Of a stretch of DNA of 33,734 bases, positions 22,532 through 31,628 are shown one piece after another. How positions within the stretch are numbered: position 1 is the first letter of the stretch; each line of letters opens with the position of its first letter. Origin of the DNA: an uncultured Bacteroidota bacterium (lineage in GTDB: Bacteria; Bacteroidota; Bacteroidia; Chitinophagales; UBA8649); contig CAKZQD010000240.1 of assembly GCA_937139485.1 (NCBI GenBank), forward strand, positions 1 to 33,734, read 5' to 3'. Below the pieces are notes generated by a model that saw only the letters and a list, made by a program, of their open reading frames with translations, was not told the DNA's origin and did no database searches. Both the position numbers and the translations under genes were made by a program.

Positions 22532-23374
22532 ATGTCTACACAAGAATTAGAAAAAATAGCTTCGCAGGTAAGAAGAGATATTGTAAGAATGGTACATGCA
22601 CAGTCTAGCGGTCATCCAGGTGGTTCATTGGGTTGTACAGAGTATTTTGTATCGCTATATTTCAAAATTTTAGAAAGAGCAGAAGATTTTGATATGAAAG
22701 GTAAAAATGAAGATTTATTTTTCTTATCAAACGGGCATATTTCACCTGTTTTTTATAGTGTTTTGGCACGTTCGGGTTTTTTTCCTGTTGAAGAATTAAA
22801 TACTTTTAGAATGCTAAATTCTCGTCTGCAAGGTCACCCTACAACACACGAAGGTTTGCCAGGAGTAAGAATAGCAAGTGGATCGCTAGGGCAAGGAATG
22901 TCTGTAGCAATAGGAACAGCAATGGCAAAAAAAATGAATGGAGATGATAAAATAATATATTCACTTCATGGAGATGGCGAGTTACAAGAAGGGCAAATAT
23001 GGGAAGCCGTAATGTTTGCAGCGCATAATAAAGTAGATAATTTAATTTCTACAATAGATTACAACCAAAAACAAATAGACGGCCCATTAGAAGAGGTTTT
23101 AGATTTAGGAAATTTAGAAGCAAAGTTTAAAGCTTTTAATTGGGACGTAATGCACATAGAGCAAGGAAACAATATGCAGGCAGTTTTAGATGGTTTAGCA
23201 AAAGCAAAAACTAAAACCGGCAAAGGAAAACCTGTATGTGTAATTATGCATACCGAAATGGGAAAAGGTGTAGATTATATGGAAGGAACACACAAATGGC
23301 ACGGAAACGCTCCCAATGATGAGCAATTGGCTAGTGCTTTAAATCAACTAGAAGAAACTATTGGCGACTACTAA
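22532..23374 (+). CDS. Transketolase N-terminal subunit
   Basis: This 280-residue protein is the thiamin-diphosphate-binding half of a split transketolase, the pentose-phosphate enzyme that transfers two-carbon units. Motifs are HAQSSGHPGGSLG near the start, GHPTTHEGLPGVRIASGSLG, then QGMSVAIGTAMA, and the cofactor motif HGDGELQEGQIWEAVM with DYNQKQIDG. The pyrimidine-binding and C-terminal domains are absent and must be on another gene. Split transketolases usually lie side by side, but here a DUF3820 gene follows in a TAATG overlap, so the partner is elsewhere. Dependence on thiamin diphosphate makes the nearby TPP-controlled receptor thematically fitting, though that link is only positional. 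Confidence 0.93.
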   Translation: MSTQELEKIASQVRRDIVRMVHAQSSGHPGGSLGCTEYFVSLYFKILERAEDFDMKGKNEDLFFLSNGHISPVFYSVLARSGFFPVEELNTFRMLNSRLQGHPTTHEGLPGVRIASGSLGQGMSVAIGTAMAKKMNGDDKIIYSLHGDGELQEGQIWEAVMFAAHNKVDNLISTIDYNQKQIDGPLEEVLDLGNLEAKFKAFNWDVMHIEQGNNMQAVLDGLAKAKTKTGKGKPVCVIMHTEMGKGVDYMEGTHKWHGNAPNDEQLASALNQLEETIGDY

Positions 23375-23610
23375 TGCAGCTAGAACCAGATTACAAATTT
23401 CTTATAAAACTAGCGCATACCAAAATGCCTTATGGTAAATATAAAGGACGCTATTTGATAGATATTCCAGAATATTACATAGTTTGGTATAAAAATCATG
23501 GCTTTCCAAAAGGCAAACTTGGCGATATGTTGCTAGAGGTTTACCAGCTTAAATTAAATGGACTGGAAGGAATGATTAGAAAAATTCAGAAAGAATATCC
23601 TTTAAGCTAG
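23374..23610 (+). CDS. DUF3820 family protein
   Basis: The 78-residue protein contains MPYGKYKGRYLIDIPEYYIV and WYKNHGFPKGKLGDMLLEVY, the core of DUF3820. Related small proteins have been described as putative quorum-sensing-linked virulence factors in proteobacteria, and the GKYKG-x-L pattern is shared with nuclease-like relatives, but no activity is certain. Its ATG overlaps the stop of the transketolase gene (TAATG), so translation is probably coupled. A strong bidirectional terminator follows. Confidence 0.85.
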   Translation: MQLEPDYKFLIKLAHTKMPYGKYKGRYLIDIPEYYIVWYKNHGFPKGKLGDMLLEVYQLKLNGLEGMIRKIQKEYPLS

Positions 23611-23627
23611 ATTATAAGAAAGGAAAT

Positions 23628-23674
23628 AAAACAATAAAGGCTAATTCAATCATTGAATTAGCCTTTATTGTTTT
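23628..23674. terminator. Bidirectional rho-independent terminator
   Basis: A perfect 23-bp inverted repeat around one base (arms 23628-23650 and 23652-23674, core AATAAAGGCTAATTCAAT) has an A-run on the left and a T-run on the right. It lies between the convergent DUF3820 and porin genes and serves both. Confidence 0.9.
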
Positions 23675-23690
23675 TAGTAGAATTAATGTT

Positions 23691-24977
23691 TTAGAAATGA
23701 ATATCTGTTTGAACTCTCCAGAATAATTTATCATTTGCATCTGTAATAGAACGATAGCCTAAGTCTGTTTGAATTTTTAGTTTATGACCTAAAAAATATT
23801 TAGATGCTCCAATGGTATATTCAAATTGTTTGTTGTCTACATCTGTATTTTGTGGTAAAACCATTGTAAACCTTCCTGCTAGTTCGTAATTCTTTTTAAA
23901 TAAATAAGCTGCTTGAAAATTGAAAGCTTGCCCTGTATAAAAAGTTCCGATAATACTTGTTGGGTCATCTGGAGCAAATACATTTGGGTTTCCATCTTTG
24001 GTAGTTCTAAAAGCATATTCGCTCATAATAGAAAAACCTTTGTATTTAAACATCAAATCTGCAAAAATGTGGTGTAAATTTTTACCTACGTAGTTGCCGT
24101 TGTCATCTGTAATAAAACTACCTAGTTGAGAACGCTCTTTTACAGAATTTTGATTGAAATCATAAGCAACTGCAATGGCTAGTTTTGGCTTTTGTTCACG
24201 CTTTATATCAGAACCTACATAAGCACCTTTTGAAGCAAATTTGCCAAATGGAAATGCTTCAACTTTGAATGTGTAATTTAAACCATCAAAACTTCCTGCT
24301 GTTATATTTCTTCCTTCTCCTTGCGAAAATGCAAAAGTTTCTTGTACTATAAATTGCTTCCCAAATTTAAAATGATGCTTTAGCTGAATTCCCATATCAC
24401 GATCTATATTAAATTTAGAATTTAAAAGAGATCTGTCTACAAACTGCATATTTGCACTTGAGACTATACGTTCTCTGTTGCCAGGTAATTTTGTTTGACC
24501 TGCTAAAATAGAAAAGTTGTTCCAAAAATTCCATTCTACATAAGCATCTAAAATTATGCGTGAACCATTTTTGTATTCTTTCGAGTCGCCTCCGCTTATA
24601 TCTCTATTTGACAAACCAAGTTCTAGTTTGTATTTCAATTTTTGAGTAAAAGCCCAGCCGTTAAATTTCAATCTAGCTCTTCTTATTAAAAAGTTTGGTT
24701 TATGGTTTTCAATAAAACCTATTTGGTCGTTTCTTACACTCCAATCGTTTGCATACAGGCTTTGTATACGAAAAGCGGCTTTCATATAAAACGAAGAATC
24801 GTTGGCAACTATTTGTATTCCTTTACCAAATTTGGCATAAAAATTTTTAGATTGTCTATCAACTCTTTCTAGTTTTTTTTCTAGCTTTTGAATACGCTTT
24901 TCTAAATCTGCATGACTTTGTGCTAAAAGAAAATTTCCTATAAACAAAGTAAAAACAAAAAGTAAAATTCTTTTCAT
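23691..24977 (-). CDS. Phosphate-selective porin (OprO/OprP family)
   Basis: The 428-residue outer-membrane protein has a signal peptide (cleavage after LLAQ, residue 20) and a short coiled coil (about residues 22-42, LEKRIQKLEKKLERVD), typical of OprO/P porins. The barrel starts with KFGKGIQIVANDSSFYMKAA and contains AYVEWNFWNNFSILAGQTK and RERIVSSANMQFVDRSLLN. It ends in the aromatic strand WRVQTDIHF. The family forms anion- or polyphosphate-selective trimers. The upstream gene on the same strand is a Na+/phosphate cotransporter, which supports phosphate as substrate. A terminator lies between them, so expression may be separate. Confidence 0.88.
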   Translation of the reverse strand: MKRILLFVFTLFIGNFLLAQSHADLEKRIQKLEKKLERVDRQSKNFYAKFGKGIQIVANDSSFYMKAAFRIQSLYANDWSVRNDQIGFIENHKPNFLIRRARLKFNGWAFTQKLKYKLELGLSNRDISGGDSKEYKNGSRIILDAYVEWNFWNNFSILAGQTKLPGNRERIVSSANMQFVDRSLLNSKFNIDRDMGIQLKHHFKFGKQFIVQETFAFSQGEGRNITAGSFDGLNYTFKVEAFPFGKFASKGAYVGSDIKREQKPKLAIAVAYDFNQNSVKERSQLGSFITDDNGNYVGKNLHHIFADLMFKYKGFSIMSEYAFRTTKDGNPNVFAPDDPTSIIGTFYTGQAFNFQAAYLFKKNYELAGRFTMVLPQNTDVDNKQFEYTIGASKYFLGHKLKIQTDLGYRSITDANDKLFWRVQTDIHF

Positions 24978-25030
24978 GATAAATAATTAATTGTTTGTGT
25001 TTTTTGTAATATTAAATTAGAAAAAAGCAA

Positions 25031-25067
25031 AAAAAATATGGTCATCTAAAAGAGAACCATATTTTTA
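25031..25067 (-). terminator. Rho-independent terminator after the Na/Pi cotransporter gene
   Basis: An 11-bp perfect stem (AAAAATATGGT at 25032-25042, ACCATATTTTT at 25056-25066) with a 13-nt loop is followed, in the minus-strand direction, by a U-run (A-run at 25021-25036 on the plus strand). It lies 13 bp after the cotransporter stop. Confidence 0.8.
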
Positions 25068-25079
25068 ATCTAAGCTTTA

Positions 25080-26798
25080 TTAATTTTTTTCTACTTCGGC
25101 ATATAAATCCGAAACACCAAGTATTGCTTCATGAACATTCATAATATGATCGCCTATTCTTTCGCATCTGTTTACAAAGTCTATAAATAAAACACCTTGT
25201 TTTGGTGTATAAATTCCTTTTTCTAACCTTAAAAAATGGTTTGTAAATACTTCTTTACGCTTTGCATTTATTTCTTTTTCAATGCTAATGATTTCTTTTA
25301 TTTGAATGTCTTGTTTTTCTTCGTTGAGGTTGGTTCTCATAAACGATATTGCCTTAATTACAAGAAGCATTATTTCTTTTATTTCTTCTTTTGCGTTTGC
25401 AGGTAGTTCTACTTCCTCTCTTTTCAAACGCTCAAAGTTTTTCGTTATCTCAAAATATATATCTGCTATACGTTCCATATCGCCAGACATGCTCAAAAGT
25501 TGTTTTATTTCATTTGAAGTGTTTTTACTAATATCAGATTCAGAAACTTTTGCTAAAAAGTCGTTTAATTCTAAATCCATTCTATCGGTAATGTCTTCTC
25601 TATCTTTTATTTTATCTATTAATTTACCAACTTTCTTTTGTTTTTCAAAAAACAAATCATAAACATTGCTACTCATTTTTTCTACAAGTTTAGCAAATTG
25701 TCTTATTTCTTTTCTAGCTTCCATTAAAGACAATTCTGGTGTAGACATTAAACCTGTACTAATATGTTGTAGTTTAAATTCTTCATCATCGTCTGTTACA
25801 GATGGAACTATTTTAATAACCCAGCTAGCTATTTGGCTAGAAAACCACATCAACATAAGTACATTTATTATATTGAAAGAGGTGTGGAATATGGCTAAAC
25901 CAATTCTTTCATTGTTTTTGCCTAAGAAGTCTGCCATAGAAGAAAACAAAGCACTATCTAACATGCCGTGTATAATACTGGTGTATGGAATAAATAATAT
26001 TAAAATCCAAACAACACCTAAAACATTAAATATAAAATGAAATCTGGCAGCACGTTTTGCATGAACATTACCTATGGCTGCGGCTATATTGGCTGTTACT
26101 GTAGTTCCTATATTTTCTCCAAGAATCATAGCACATGCTAGTTCAAAAGGAATCCAGCCTTGTATTAGCAGTGTTAATGTTATAGCCGTAGCGGCACTAG
26201 ATGATTGAACAACTAGTGTAAGTATAGAACCAAAAATTACAAACAATATTATTGAAGCATAAGGAATACTTAAATCTGTAAAGTTTTGTACAAAAGAAAG
26301 CATTTCGGGATTGCTTCTAATATCTGGAACAGAACCTTTTAAGAAATCTAAACCAATAAACAATATACCAAAACCTAAAATAAATTCAGCTATATATTTT
26401 ACCTTATCTTTTTTAGAAAAAATAAATGGAAACGAAAGTCCAATTAAAGCTATAGCAAATTTTGTCATTGGAAATTTTCCAAGTACGGCAATTATCCATA
26501 AGGTAACTGTTGTACCAATATTGGCACCCATTATTACACCTAAAGATTCTGTAAGGGTTAGCAAACCAGCGTTTACAAAACTTACCACCATTACAGTTGT
26601 AGCAGAAGAAGATTGTACTAATGTTGTAATAAAAAACCCAGTAAGAATTCCAAGATATTTGTTTTTTGTCATTCCACTCAAAATGCTTCTTAGCTTGTCG
26701 CCTGCTGCATTTTGAATTCCTTCACTCATTAGTTTCATTCCATAAATGAAAATTCCTAGTGATCCTAAAATTTGTAAAATTGCAAATATTACATCCAT
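25080..26798 (-). CDS. Na+/phosphate cotransporter (NptA/YjbB type) with PhoU-like C-terminus
   Basis: The 572-residue inner-membrane protein has the two inverted Na/Pi cotransporter repeats. The signature QSSSATT occurs in TLVQSSSATTVMVVSFVNAG (about residues 61-80), and its twin VQSSSAATAITLTLLIQG is in the second half of the membrane domain. About eight hydrophobic segments fill residues 1-330. Residues 350-565 are helical and PhoU-like (two bundles, LLSMSGDMERIADIYFEITK and FVNRCERIGDHIMNVHEAIL). It imports or exports phosphate with sodium. An exact -7 box lies 25 bp upstream of the ATG, and the porin gene follows after a terminator. Confidence 0.92.
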   Translation of the reverse strand: MDVIFAILQILGSLGIFIYGMKLMSEGIQNAAGDKLRSILSGMTKNKYLGILTGFFITTLVQSSSATTVMVVSFVNAGLLTLTESLGVIMGANIGTTVTLWIIAVLGKFPMTKFAIALIGLSFPFIFSKKDKVKYIAEFILGFGILFIGLDFLKGSVPDIRSNPEMLSFVQNFTDLSIPYASIILFVIFGSILTLVVQSSSAATAITLTLLIQGWIPFELACAMILGENIGTTVTANIAAAIGNVHAKRAARFHFIFNVLGVVWILILFIPYTSIIHGMLDSALFSSMADFLGKNNERIGLAIFHTSFNIINVLMLMWFSSQIASWVIKIVPSVTDDDEEFKLQHISTGLMSTPELSLMEARKEIRQFAKLVEKMSSNVYDLFFEKQKKVGKLIDKIKDREDITDRMDLELNDFLAKVSESDISKNTSNEIKQLLSMSGDMERIADIYFEITKNFERLKREEVELPANAKEEIKEIMLLVIKAISFMRTNLNEEKQDIQIKEIISIEKEINAKRKEVFTNHFLRLEKGIYTPKQGVLFIDFVNRCERIGDHIMNVHEAILGVSDLYAEVEKN

Positions 26799-26822
26799 TG
26801 TTAGTTGGTTTTTTTATTTAGT

Positions 26823-26831
26823 GCAAATATA
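26823..26831 (-). promoter_or_regulatory. Promoter -7 box (TATATTTGC) of the Na/Pi cotransporter gene
   Basis: This is an exact TAnnTTTGC match on the minus strand, 24 bp before the start codon. It places the cotransporter in its own transcription unit, separate from the purM pair upstream. Confidence 0.55.
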
Positions 26832-26895
26832 TTTTGAATGTTTTAAAATTTGGTAAAAAATTAAAACTTAACATGAACTTAATATTTGGTGTTTA

Positions 26896-27432
26896 TTAAT
26901 TTCTTTTAATAAAAGCACTTATCTCTTCAGCTTCTTCAAGGCTATTCCAGGTAGGTACATTTCCAGGGTGTTTTTGTGAAAGTTTGTAAGCCGGAATTAA
27001 ATATTCTAAACTTTTTTCTTTTTCACCTTTAAAATAATATGCTTTACCAACTACGTATAAGAAACGAATTTGCTCATTTTCTTCGGCATTTTTACTTATT
27101 GCTATTCCGTATTTGTATAGCTCAAAACTTAGGTTTTCATCTTTTATTTCGTTGTAATAATCATCGTTTGAATATGTGGCAAGCCAGTAAATTTTATCTA
27201 AATCAAAGCCAGCAAAATTTATCAATTGCTTTTTGAATTGTTTTTTGCTGCCATGTGTATTGTATATTTCTACAAAAGCATTACTTATATCAAAATTTCC
27301 AGTAAGCCATTCGTTTGCTTCAAATGTGTTTAAGGCGTTAAAATCTTTTAGCTTGGCTTTTTTTTGAGCTACAGTATTTTGTGATGTTCCAATAAATACA
27401 ATTGTCAATATTAAAAAAAAGTACTTTTTCAT
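26896..27432 (-). CDS. Secreted protein of unknown function with TPR-like tail
   Basis: The 178-residue product has a signal peptide (cleavage near residue 22, NTVAQ). Residues 95-160 look like one or two TPR helices (YKYGIAISKNAEENEQIRF, AYYFKGEKEKSLEYLIPAYK). No enzyme motif is visible and no family is recognised. It starts 8 bp after the purM stop on the same strand, so it is probably co-transcribed with purM, although a secreted TPR protein has no evident link to purine synthesis. Confidence 0.65.
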   Translation of the reverse strand: MKKYFFLILTIVFIGTSQNTVAQKKAKLKDFNALNTFEANEWLTGNFDISNAFVEIYNTHGSKKQFKKQLINFAGFDLDKIYWLATYSNDDYYNEIKDENLSFELYKYGIAISKNAEENEQIRFLYVVGKAYYFKGEKEKSLEYLIPAYKLSQKHPGNVPTWNSLEEAEEISAFIKRN

Positions 27433-27440
27433 TTCAAAAA

Positions 27441-28613
27441 TTAATTATAAGTAAATACACCGTTTTTGCAATCTACAATAACTTCTGCTTTGTCGCAGGC
27501 TTCTACATAACCAATAATTTGAGCATCTATATCAAAAGTTTTGCAAATGTCTATAACTTGTTGTGCGTCTTTTTTGTTCAGATATACTTCCATGCGTTGT
27601 CCCATATTAAAAACGGTATACATTTCTTCCCAAGAAGTTCCAGATTCTTTTTGAATTAAGTCAAAAATTGGTGGCGTTTCAAAAATATTGTCTTTTACTA
27701 CTCTTACATCATCTATAAAATGAAGCACTTTACTCAAAGCGCCACCAGTATTATGAACTAGGCTGTCTATTTTGCCTGGCATTTCTTCAAGAATTTTGTG
27801 CATCAGAGGTGCATAAGATCGTGTAGGAGAAAGTAGTGCTTTTCCAACATTTAAAGGTGTTCCTTCTAGTTCGTCAGTCAATTTTTTACTTCCTATATAT
27901 AAATATTGTTTGTCGGTATTTGGGTCAAATGTTTCTGGATATTTTTCTAGGTATTCTTTGTTCAATACATCGTGCCTTGCAGATGTTAAGCCATTAGAAC
28001 CTATTCCAGAGTTGTATTCTTTTTCGTAAGTAGCTTTTCCATAAGAAGCTATTCCTACTATTACATTTCCAGCTTTTATATTACTGGTTATTACCAAATC
28101 AGATTTTGGCATTCTTGTAGTCATAGAACCATCTACGGTAAGTGTTCTTACGGTGTCGCCAAGGTCGGCAGTTTCGCCACCAAGGTATTTTATATCTACA
28201 CCAAATTTGAGCATAGTGTCCATAAACTCTTGTGCGCCTGCTATAAGTTCTTTTATTATTTCTCCAGAAATTAAATGCTTGTTTCTATTCAAAATAGAAG
28301 AATATAAAAAAGGCCCTTTTGCGCCTACGCAAAGCAAATCGTCTAGGTTCATTACCAATACATCGGTAGAAATATTTCTAAAAACAGAAGCATCGCCAGT
28401 TTCTTTATAATATAAATATGCAATTATAGATTTTGTTCCTGTTCCGTCAGAACTCATTAAGTTACAGTAGTTTTCATCGCCAGCTAAATAGTCTGGATAT
28501 ATTTTACTGAAAGCTTTTGGATATAAACCCATATCTAGGTCTTTTATAGCATTGTGTACATCTGGTTTTGCAGCCGATACACCTCTATTGTCGTAATTTG
28601 AATCTTGTGACAT
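27441..28613 (-). CDS. purM: Phosphoribosylformylglycinamidine cyclo-ligase (AIR synthase)
   Basis: PurM closes the imidazole ring in purine synthesis (FGAM + ATP to AIR). The 390 residues exceed the usual 340-350, but match the divergent form common in Bacteroidota. Conserved blocks are NLMSSDGTGTKSIIAYLYYK (ATP site), the NISTDVLVMNLDDLLCVGAK segment, YLGGETADLGD, the YNSGIGSNGLTSARHD glycine loop, SPTRSYAPL, LVHNTGGALSK and VFNMGQRMEVY. The function call rests on the AIRS family and these motifs. An exact -7 box (28667-28675) precedes it, and a secreted-protein gene follows 8 bp downstream. Confidence 0.92.
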   Translation of the reverse strand: MSQDSNYDNRGVSAAKPDVHNAIKDLDMGLYPKAFSKIYPDYLAGDENYCNLMSSDGTGTKSIIAYLYYKETGDASVFRNISTDVLVMNLDDLLCVGAKGPFLYSSILNRNKHLISGEIIKELIAGAQEFMDTMLKFGVDIKYLGGETADLGDTVRTLTVDGSMTTRMPKSDLVITSNIKAGNVIVGIASYGKATYEKEYNSGIGSNGLTSARHDVLNKEYLEKYPETFDPNTDKQYLYIGSKKLTDELEGTPLNVGKALLSPTRSYAPLMHKILEEMPGKIDSLVHNTGGALSKVLHFIDDVRVVKDNIFETPPIFDLIQKESGTSWEEMYTVFNMGQRMEVYLNKKDAQQVIDICKTFDIDAQIIGYVEACDKAEVIVDCKNGVFTYN

Positions 28614-28666
28614 ATTTTTTTGTTAAAAATTGAATGTTTTAAACAAACATTTCAACTTATATTTCT

Positions 28667-28675
28667 GCAAAAATA
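28667..28675 (-). promoter_or_regulatory. Promoter -7 box (TATTTTTGC) of purM
   Basis: This is an exact TAnnTTTGC match on the minus strand, 53 bp before the purM start codon. It leaves a leader of roughly 45 nt with no PRPP- or purine-riboswitch signature that I can recognise. Confidence 0.5.
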
Positions 28676-28787
28676 AGATTTTTTAAAAGCGAAAAAAGAT
28701 AGAATATTAACTTTTGTGGAAAAGGCTTATTTGTATTAAAGTATTTTAGGCGAAAGTATTTAGGAATTTGAATTCTTAGTTACTTTT

Positions 28788-30455
28788 TTAGAATTTAGAT
28801 TCTTTTTTATTAAAATAAAATCTTTCTTCGTCAAAACTAATTTGGTCTTTCTTTTTTCTTGTAAATTTAAAAGATTGCAACTCAGTGTTTCCAAACAAAC
28901 GATACTCTTGTTTTCCTACTTTTAAAACTATGGGCATAAAAAAATCTTGAACATCTGTAAGCCATTTATATTTCAGTTTGTAGTTTTTTTTGTCAATCAT
29001 TTCTATAGAATAGTATAATTTTGGTATGTCTGGATATGCTAAATATTGATTGAAAACTGGTGTTAAATTCATTGCGGCTTTTTTGTTGAAATATGCAATA
29101 ATAGACTCTGTATCGGTTGTTTTATATGCAAATTCTTTGCTAGTCATTTCTTTAAGCATGCCAAACCATAGTTCGTCATTGTTTATAATGTGCCTCATTG
29201 TGTTTAAGAAAAGCATTCCTTTATTATACATATCGCCATCGCCTTCATGGTTTACGCTTTTTATTCCTAGCATTGGCATTTGGTTTCCAATTGTTGGTTT
29301 TTTGGCATTTACATAGTCAAGTGCTTTTTGGTAATCGTACATACATTCTACATAAAGTGCTTCAGAATAGGTACAAAAACCTTCGTGAATCCATAAATCT
29401 GCAATATCTGCGGCACTAATTAAATTTCCCCAATATTCATGACCGCTTTCGTGAATAATTATGTAATCAAAATCAAGACCAATTCTAGAAAAATCGTAAC
29501 CATTGTAGCCTGTTTTGTAATTGTTTCCATAAGCAATAGCAGTTTGGTGTTCCATACCTAAATAAGGTGTTTCTACAAGCTTGTAGTTGTCTTTCCAAAA
29601 AGGAAATTTACCAAAATATTGTTCAAAACAAGCCGTCATAGGTTTTACTTGCTCAAATTGTTTTTTAGCTTTTTCTAGGTTGTAAGGCATTACCCAATAG
29701 TCCAAAACCAACTTTTCTCCATCTTCTGGCGAAGTGTATTCGTCTTGAAAATTTACATAATCGCCTATGTTTAGCGTTACATTATAGTTGTTTATAGGGT
29801 AAGAAGTTTTCCAAGTCATGGTTCTTCTGTCTTTGTCAACTTCATTTTTAATCAATTTCCCATTCCCAACAAATTGCAATTCTTTTGGAAAAGTACAAGT
29901 TACAGTCATTTCATCTGGCTCGTCAGAAAGGTGGTCTTTATTTGGCCACCACAGGCTGGCTCCAATACCTTCGCAGCTTACACCTAGCCAGTCTTTTCCA
30001 TTTTTATCTTTATTCCAAGAAAAACCACCGTCCCAAGGCGCATTTTTGGCTATTATAGGTTTTCCACTATAAATTACCTTAATTATATGTTTGCTTCCTT
30101 TTGGTATTTCTGAAGGAAAATCTACAAATACGGCATTAAATTCTCTTCTAAATTTAAGTGCTTCTCCATTAAAATTAACTTCATTTAAAGTCATATTTTC
30201 AAATAAATCTAACTGTAGTGTAGTAAAATTCTCAACTGCTGTAAAGTAAATATCGTTAAAACCAAGAATTGTTCTTTTATCAAAATCTAAATCTAGGTGT
30301 AAATCATAGGCAGTAACATCAAAGCAAGTTCTTTCAGCTCTGAGCATTCCTCTTAGCGTGTCTGCTTTGCTAAAGTTGCCATTGTTTTCGCCAAGTAATT
30401 GTGCTTGAGCTTGAAAACTGAATAAGGTAATGAATAAAAAAATGTAGTTTTTCAT
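28788..30455 (-). CDS. M1-family zinc aminopeptidase-like protein, exported
   Basis: The 555-residue product has a signal peptide (cleavage after QAQAQ, about residue 19). The zinc site is HESGH at 335-339 with Glu358 in WIHEGF, and the preceding GMEHQTAIAYG (300-310) takes the place of the GAMEN exopeptidase motif, as in many bacterial M1 enzymes. The N-terminal 240 residues are the beta-rich M1 saddle domain. It lacks the large C-terminal helical domain of aminopeptidase N, so it resembles the short M1 metallopeptidases of Bacteroidota. Its role is probably periplasmic peptide digestion. A second M1-like gene starts at 32839. Confidence 0.93.
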   Translation of the reverse strand: MKNYIFLFITLFSFQAQAQLLGENNGNFSKADTLRGMLRAERTCFDVTAYDLHLDLDFDKRTILGFNDIYFTAVENFTTLQLDLFENMTLNEVNFNGEALKFRREFNAVFVDFPSEIPKGSKHIIKVIYSGKPIIAKNAPWDGGFSWNKDKNGKDWLGVSCEGIGASLWWPNKDHLSDEPDEMTVTCTFPKELQFVGNGKLIKNEVDKDRRTMTWKTSYPINNYNVTLNIGDYVNFQDEYTSPEDGEKLVLDYWVMPYNLEKAKKQFEQVKPMTACFEQYFGKFPFWKDNYKLVETPYLGMEHQTAIAYGNNYKTGYNGYDFSRIGLDFDYIIIHESGHEYWGNLISAADIADLWIHEGFCTYSEALYVECMYDYQKALDYVNAKKPTIGNQMPMLGIKSVNHEGDGDMYNKGMLFLNTMRHIINNDELWFGMLKEMTSKEFAYKTTDTESIIAYFNKKAAMNLTPVFNQYLAYPDIPKLYYSIEMIDKKNYKLKYKWLTDVQDFFMPIVLKVGKQEYRLFGNTELQSFKFTRKKKDQISFDEERFYFNKKESKF

Positions 30456-30563
30456 AATTATTATTTGACTATTGAACTCTGAAAATAAGTTTTTGTTTTG
30501 AAAATCTGGCTATGTTTTGGTTAATGATTTTTAATTTACCTGGTTTGGGAAGGATAATCGAAT

Positions 30564-31628
30564 TTATTTTTTCAAATATATTGTTCCTTTACCTTTTCCG
30601 ATAGTAGAAACCATTTTTTCATTTCTAAGATATTCTAGATCTTTTTTTAGGGTATAAGTTGTTATATCTTGAAATGCTTTTGCGATATCTTGAAATTTTA
30701 CAGTTTGGTTTTCTTCTATAAATTTTTGAATTTTTTTCTGTCTTTCACTTAAATAACCACCTTTTGATTTAAAGACGTCATATTTCGCATCTAATTTTTG
30801 TGTTAAAAGATTTAGTTGGTTTAAAAAATACAATGTCCATTCAGATATTATTTCATCATCTTTATATCTGTTTTTTTGACCGTGCATTAAAGCACTATAA
30901 TATTCCTTTTTAGTTTTTTCTATTAAATTTTCAAAAGAAACATATTGTATGAAATGATATTCGGCTTTTAAAAGCAAATAGCTTGTTAATAATCTTGAAA
31001 GTCGCCCATTTTCGTCTTGGAATGGATGAATAGATAAAAATTCATAAACAAAATGAGCAATAATGAGTAATGGATGTATTTCTTTGTTTAAAAGCGATTC
31101 ATTGGTAATATTTAAGAGTTGATTCATTTCGTTTGCTACCAAAAAAACTTCTGTGGTGTTAAATATTACTTTTTGTAAACCGTCAGGATAATTGGCAACT
31201 ACTTTGTTCGATAATGATTTATAAGAACCTCTATGTCGTTCGTCTTTTGGACTATATTTTAGTAGGTTTTGATGGAATTGTTTTACGGTGTTTTCGGTTA
31301 AATCAATATTTGAAAAGTTTTCAAATACTAATTCTAAGGTGTCATAGTAACCAAAAACTTCTTGCTCGTCTCTCGTTTTAAGTTTTGTTATTTTAATTTT
31401 ATTTAATAGTTCTTTAATCTCTTCATTTGAAATTGTTGCACCTTCTATTCTCGTAGAAGATCCAATACTTTCTAATGTTGCAATCTCTTTTAACTCTTTT
31501 AAATAAATATTTTCCTTCTTTTCAATAGCATCCCATTTTCCTTTATATAAATCTATTTTACTAATGAGGTTTAAACTTTTCTGGTTGGTTTGAAAGTCAA
31601 AATTTATTTTTCTAATAAAATTATCCAT
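30564..31628 (-). CDS. Fic-domain protein (putative AMP-transferase) with C-terminal winged helix
   Basis: The 354-residue protein has an N-terminal inhibitory helix with SSTRIEG (58-63, matching (S/T)xxxE(G/N), the intramolecular antitoxin motif), the Fic core HPFQDENGRLSR at 201-212, and a C-terminal winged-helix region (about 292-354, VKFQDIAKAFQDITTYTLKK). Fic proteins transfer AMP from ATP to a target protein hydroxyl. The catalytic His201 and Arg209 are present, but the residue before NGR is Glu where Gly is usual. The wing domain suggests DNA binding, and an 11-bp-phased repeat overlaps the start codon, so self-control is plausible. Targets are unknown. Confidence 0.9.
   Translation of the reverse strand: MDNFIRKINFDFQTNQKSLNLISKIDLYKGKWDAIEKKENIYLKELKEIATLESIGSSTRIEGATISNEEIKELLNKIKITKLKTRDEQEVFGYYDTLELVFENFSNIDLTENTVKQFHQNLLKYSPKDERHRGSYKSLSNKVVANYPDGLQKVIFNTTEVFLVANEMNQLLNITNESLLNKEIHPLLIIAHFVYEFLSIHPFQDENGRLSRLLTSYLLLKAEYHFIQYVSFENLIEKTKKEYYSALMHGQKNRYKDDEIISEWTLYFLNQLNLLTQKLDAKYDVFKSKGGYLSERQKKIQKFIEENQTVKFQDIAKAFQDITTYTLKKDLEYLRNEKMVSTIGKGKGTIYLKK

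Noticed and set aside
25306-26715. Long plus-strand frames inside the Na/Pi cotransporter gene
   Set aside because: They are antisense to a well-conserved gene and their translations have no domain or sensible composition.
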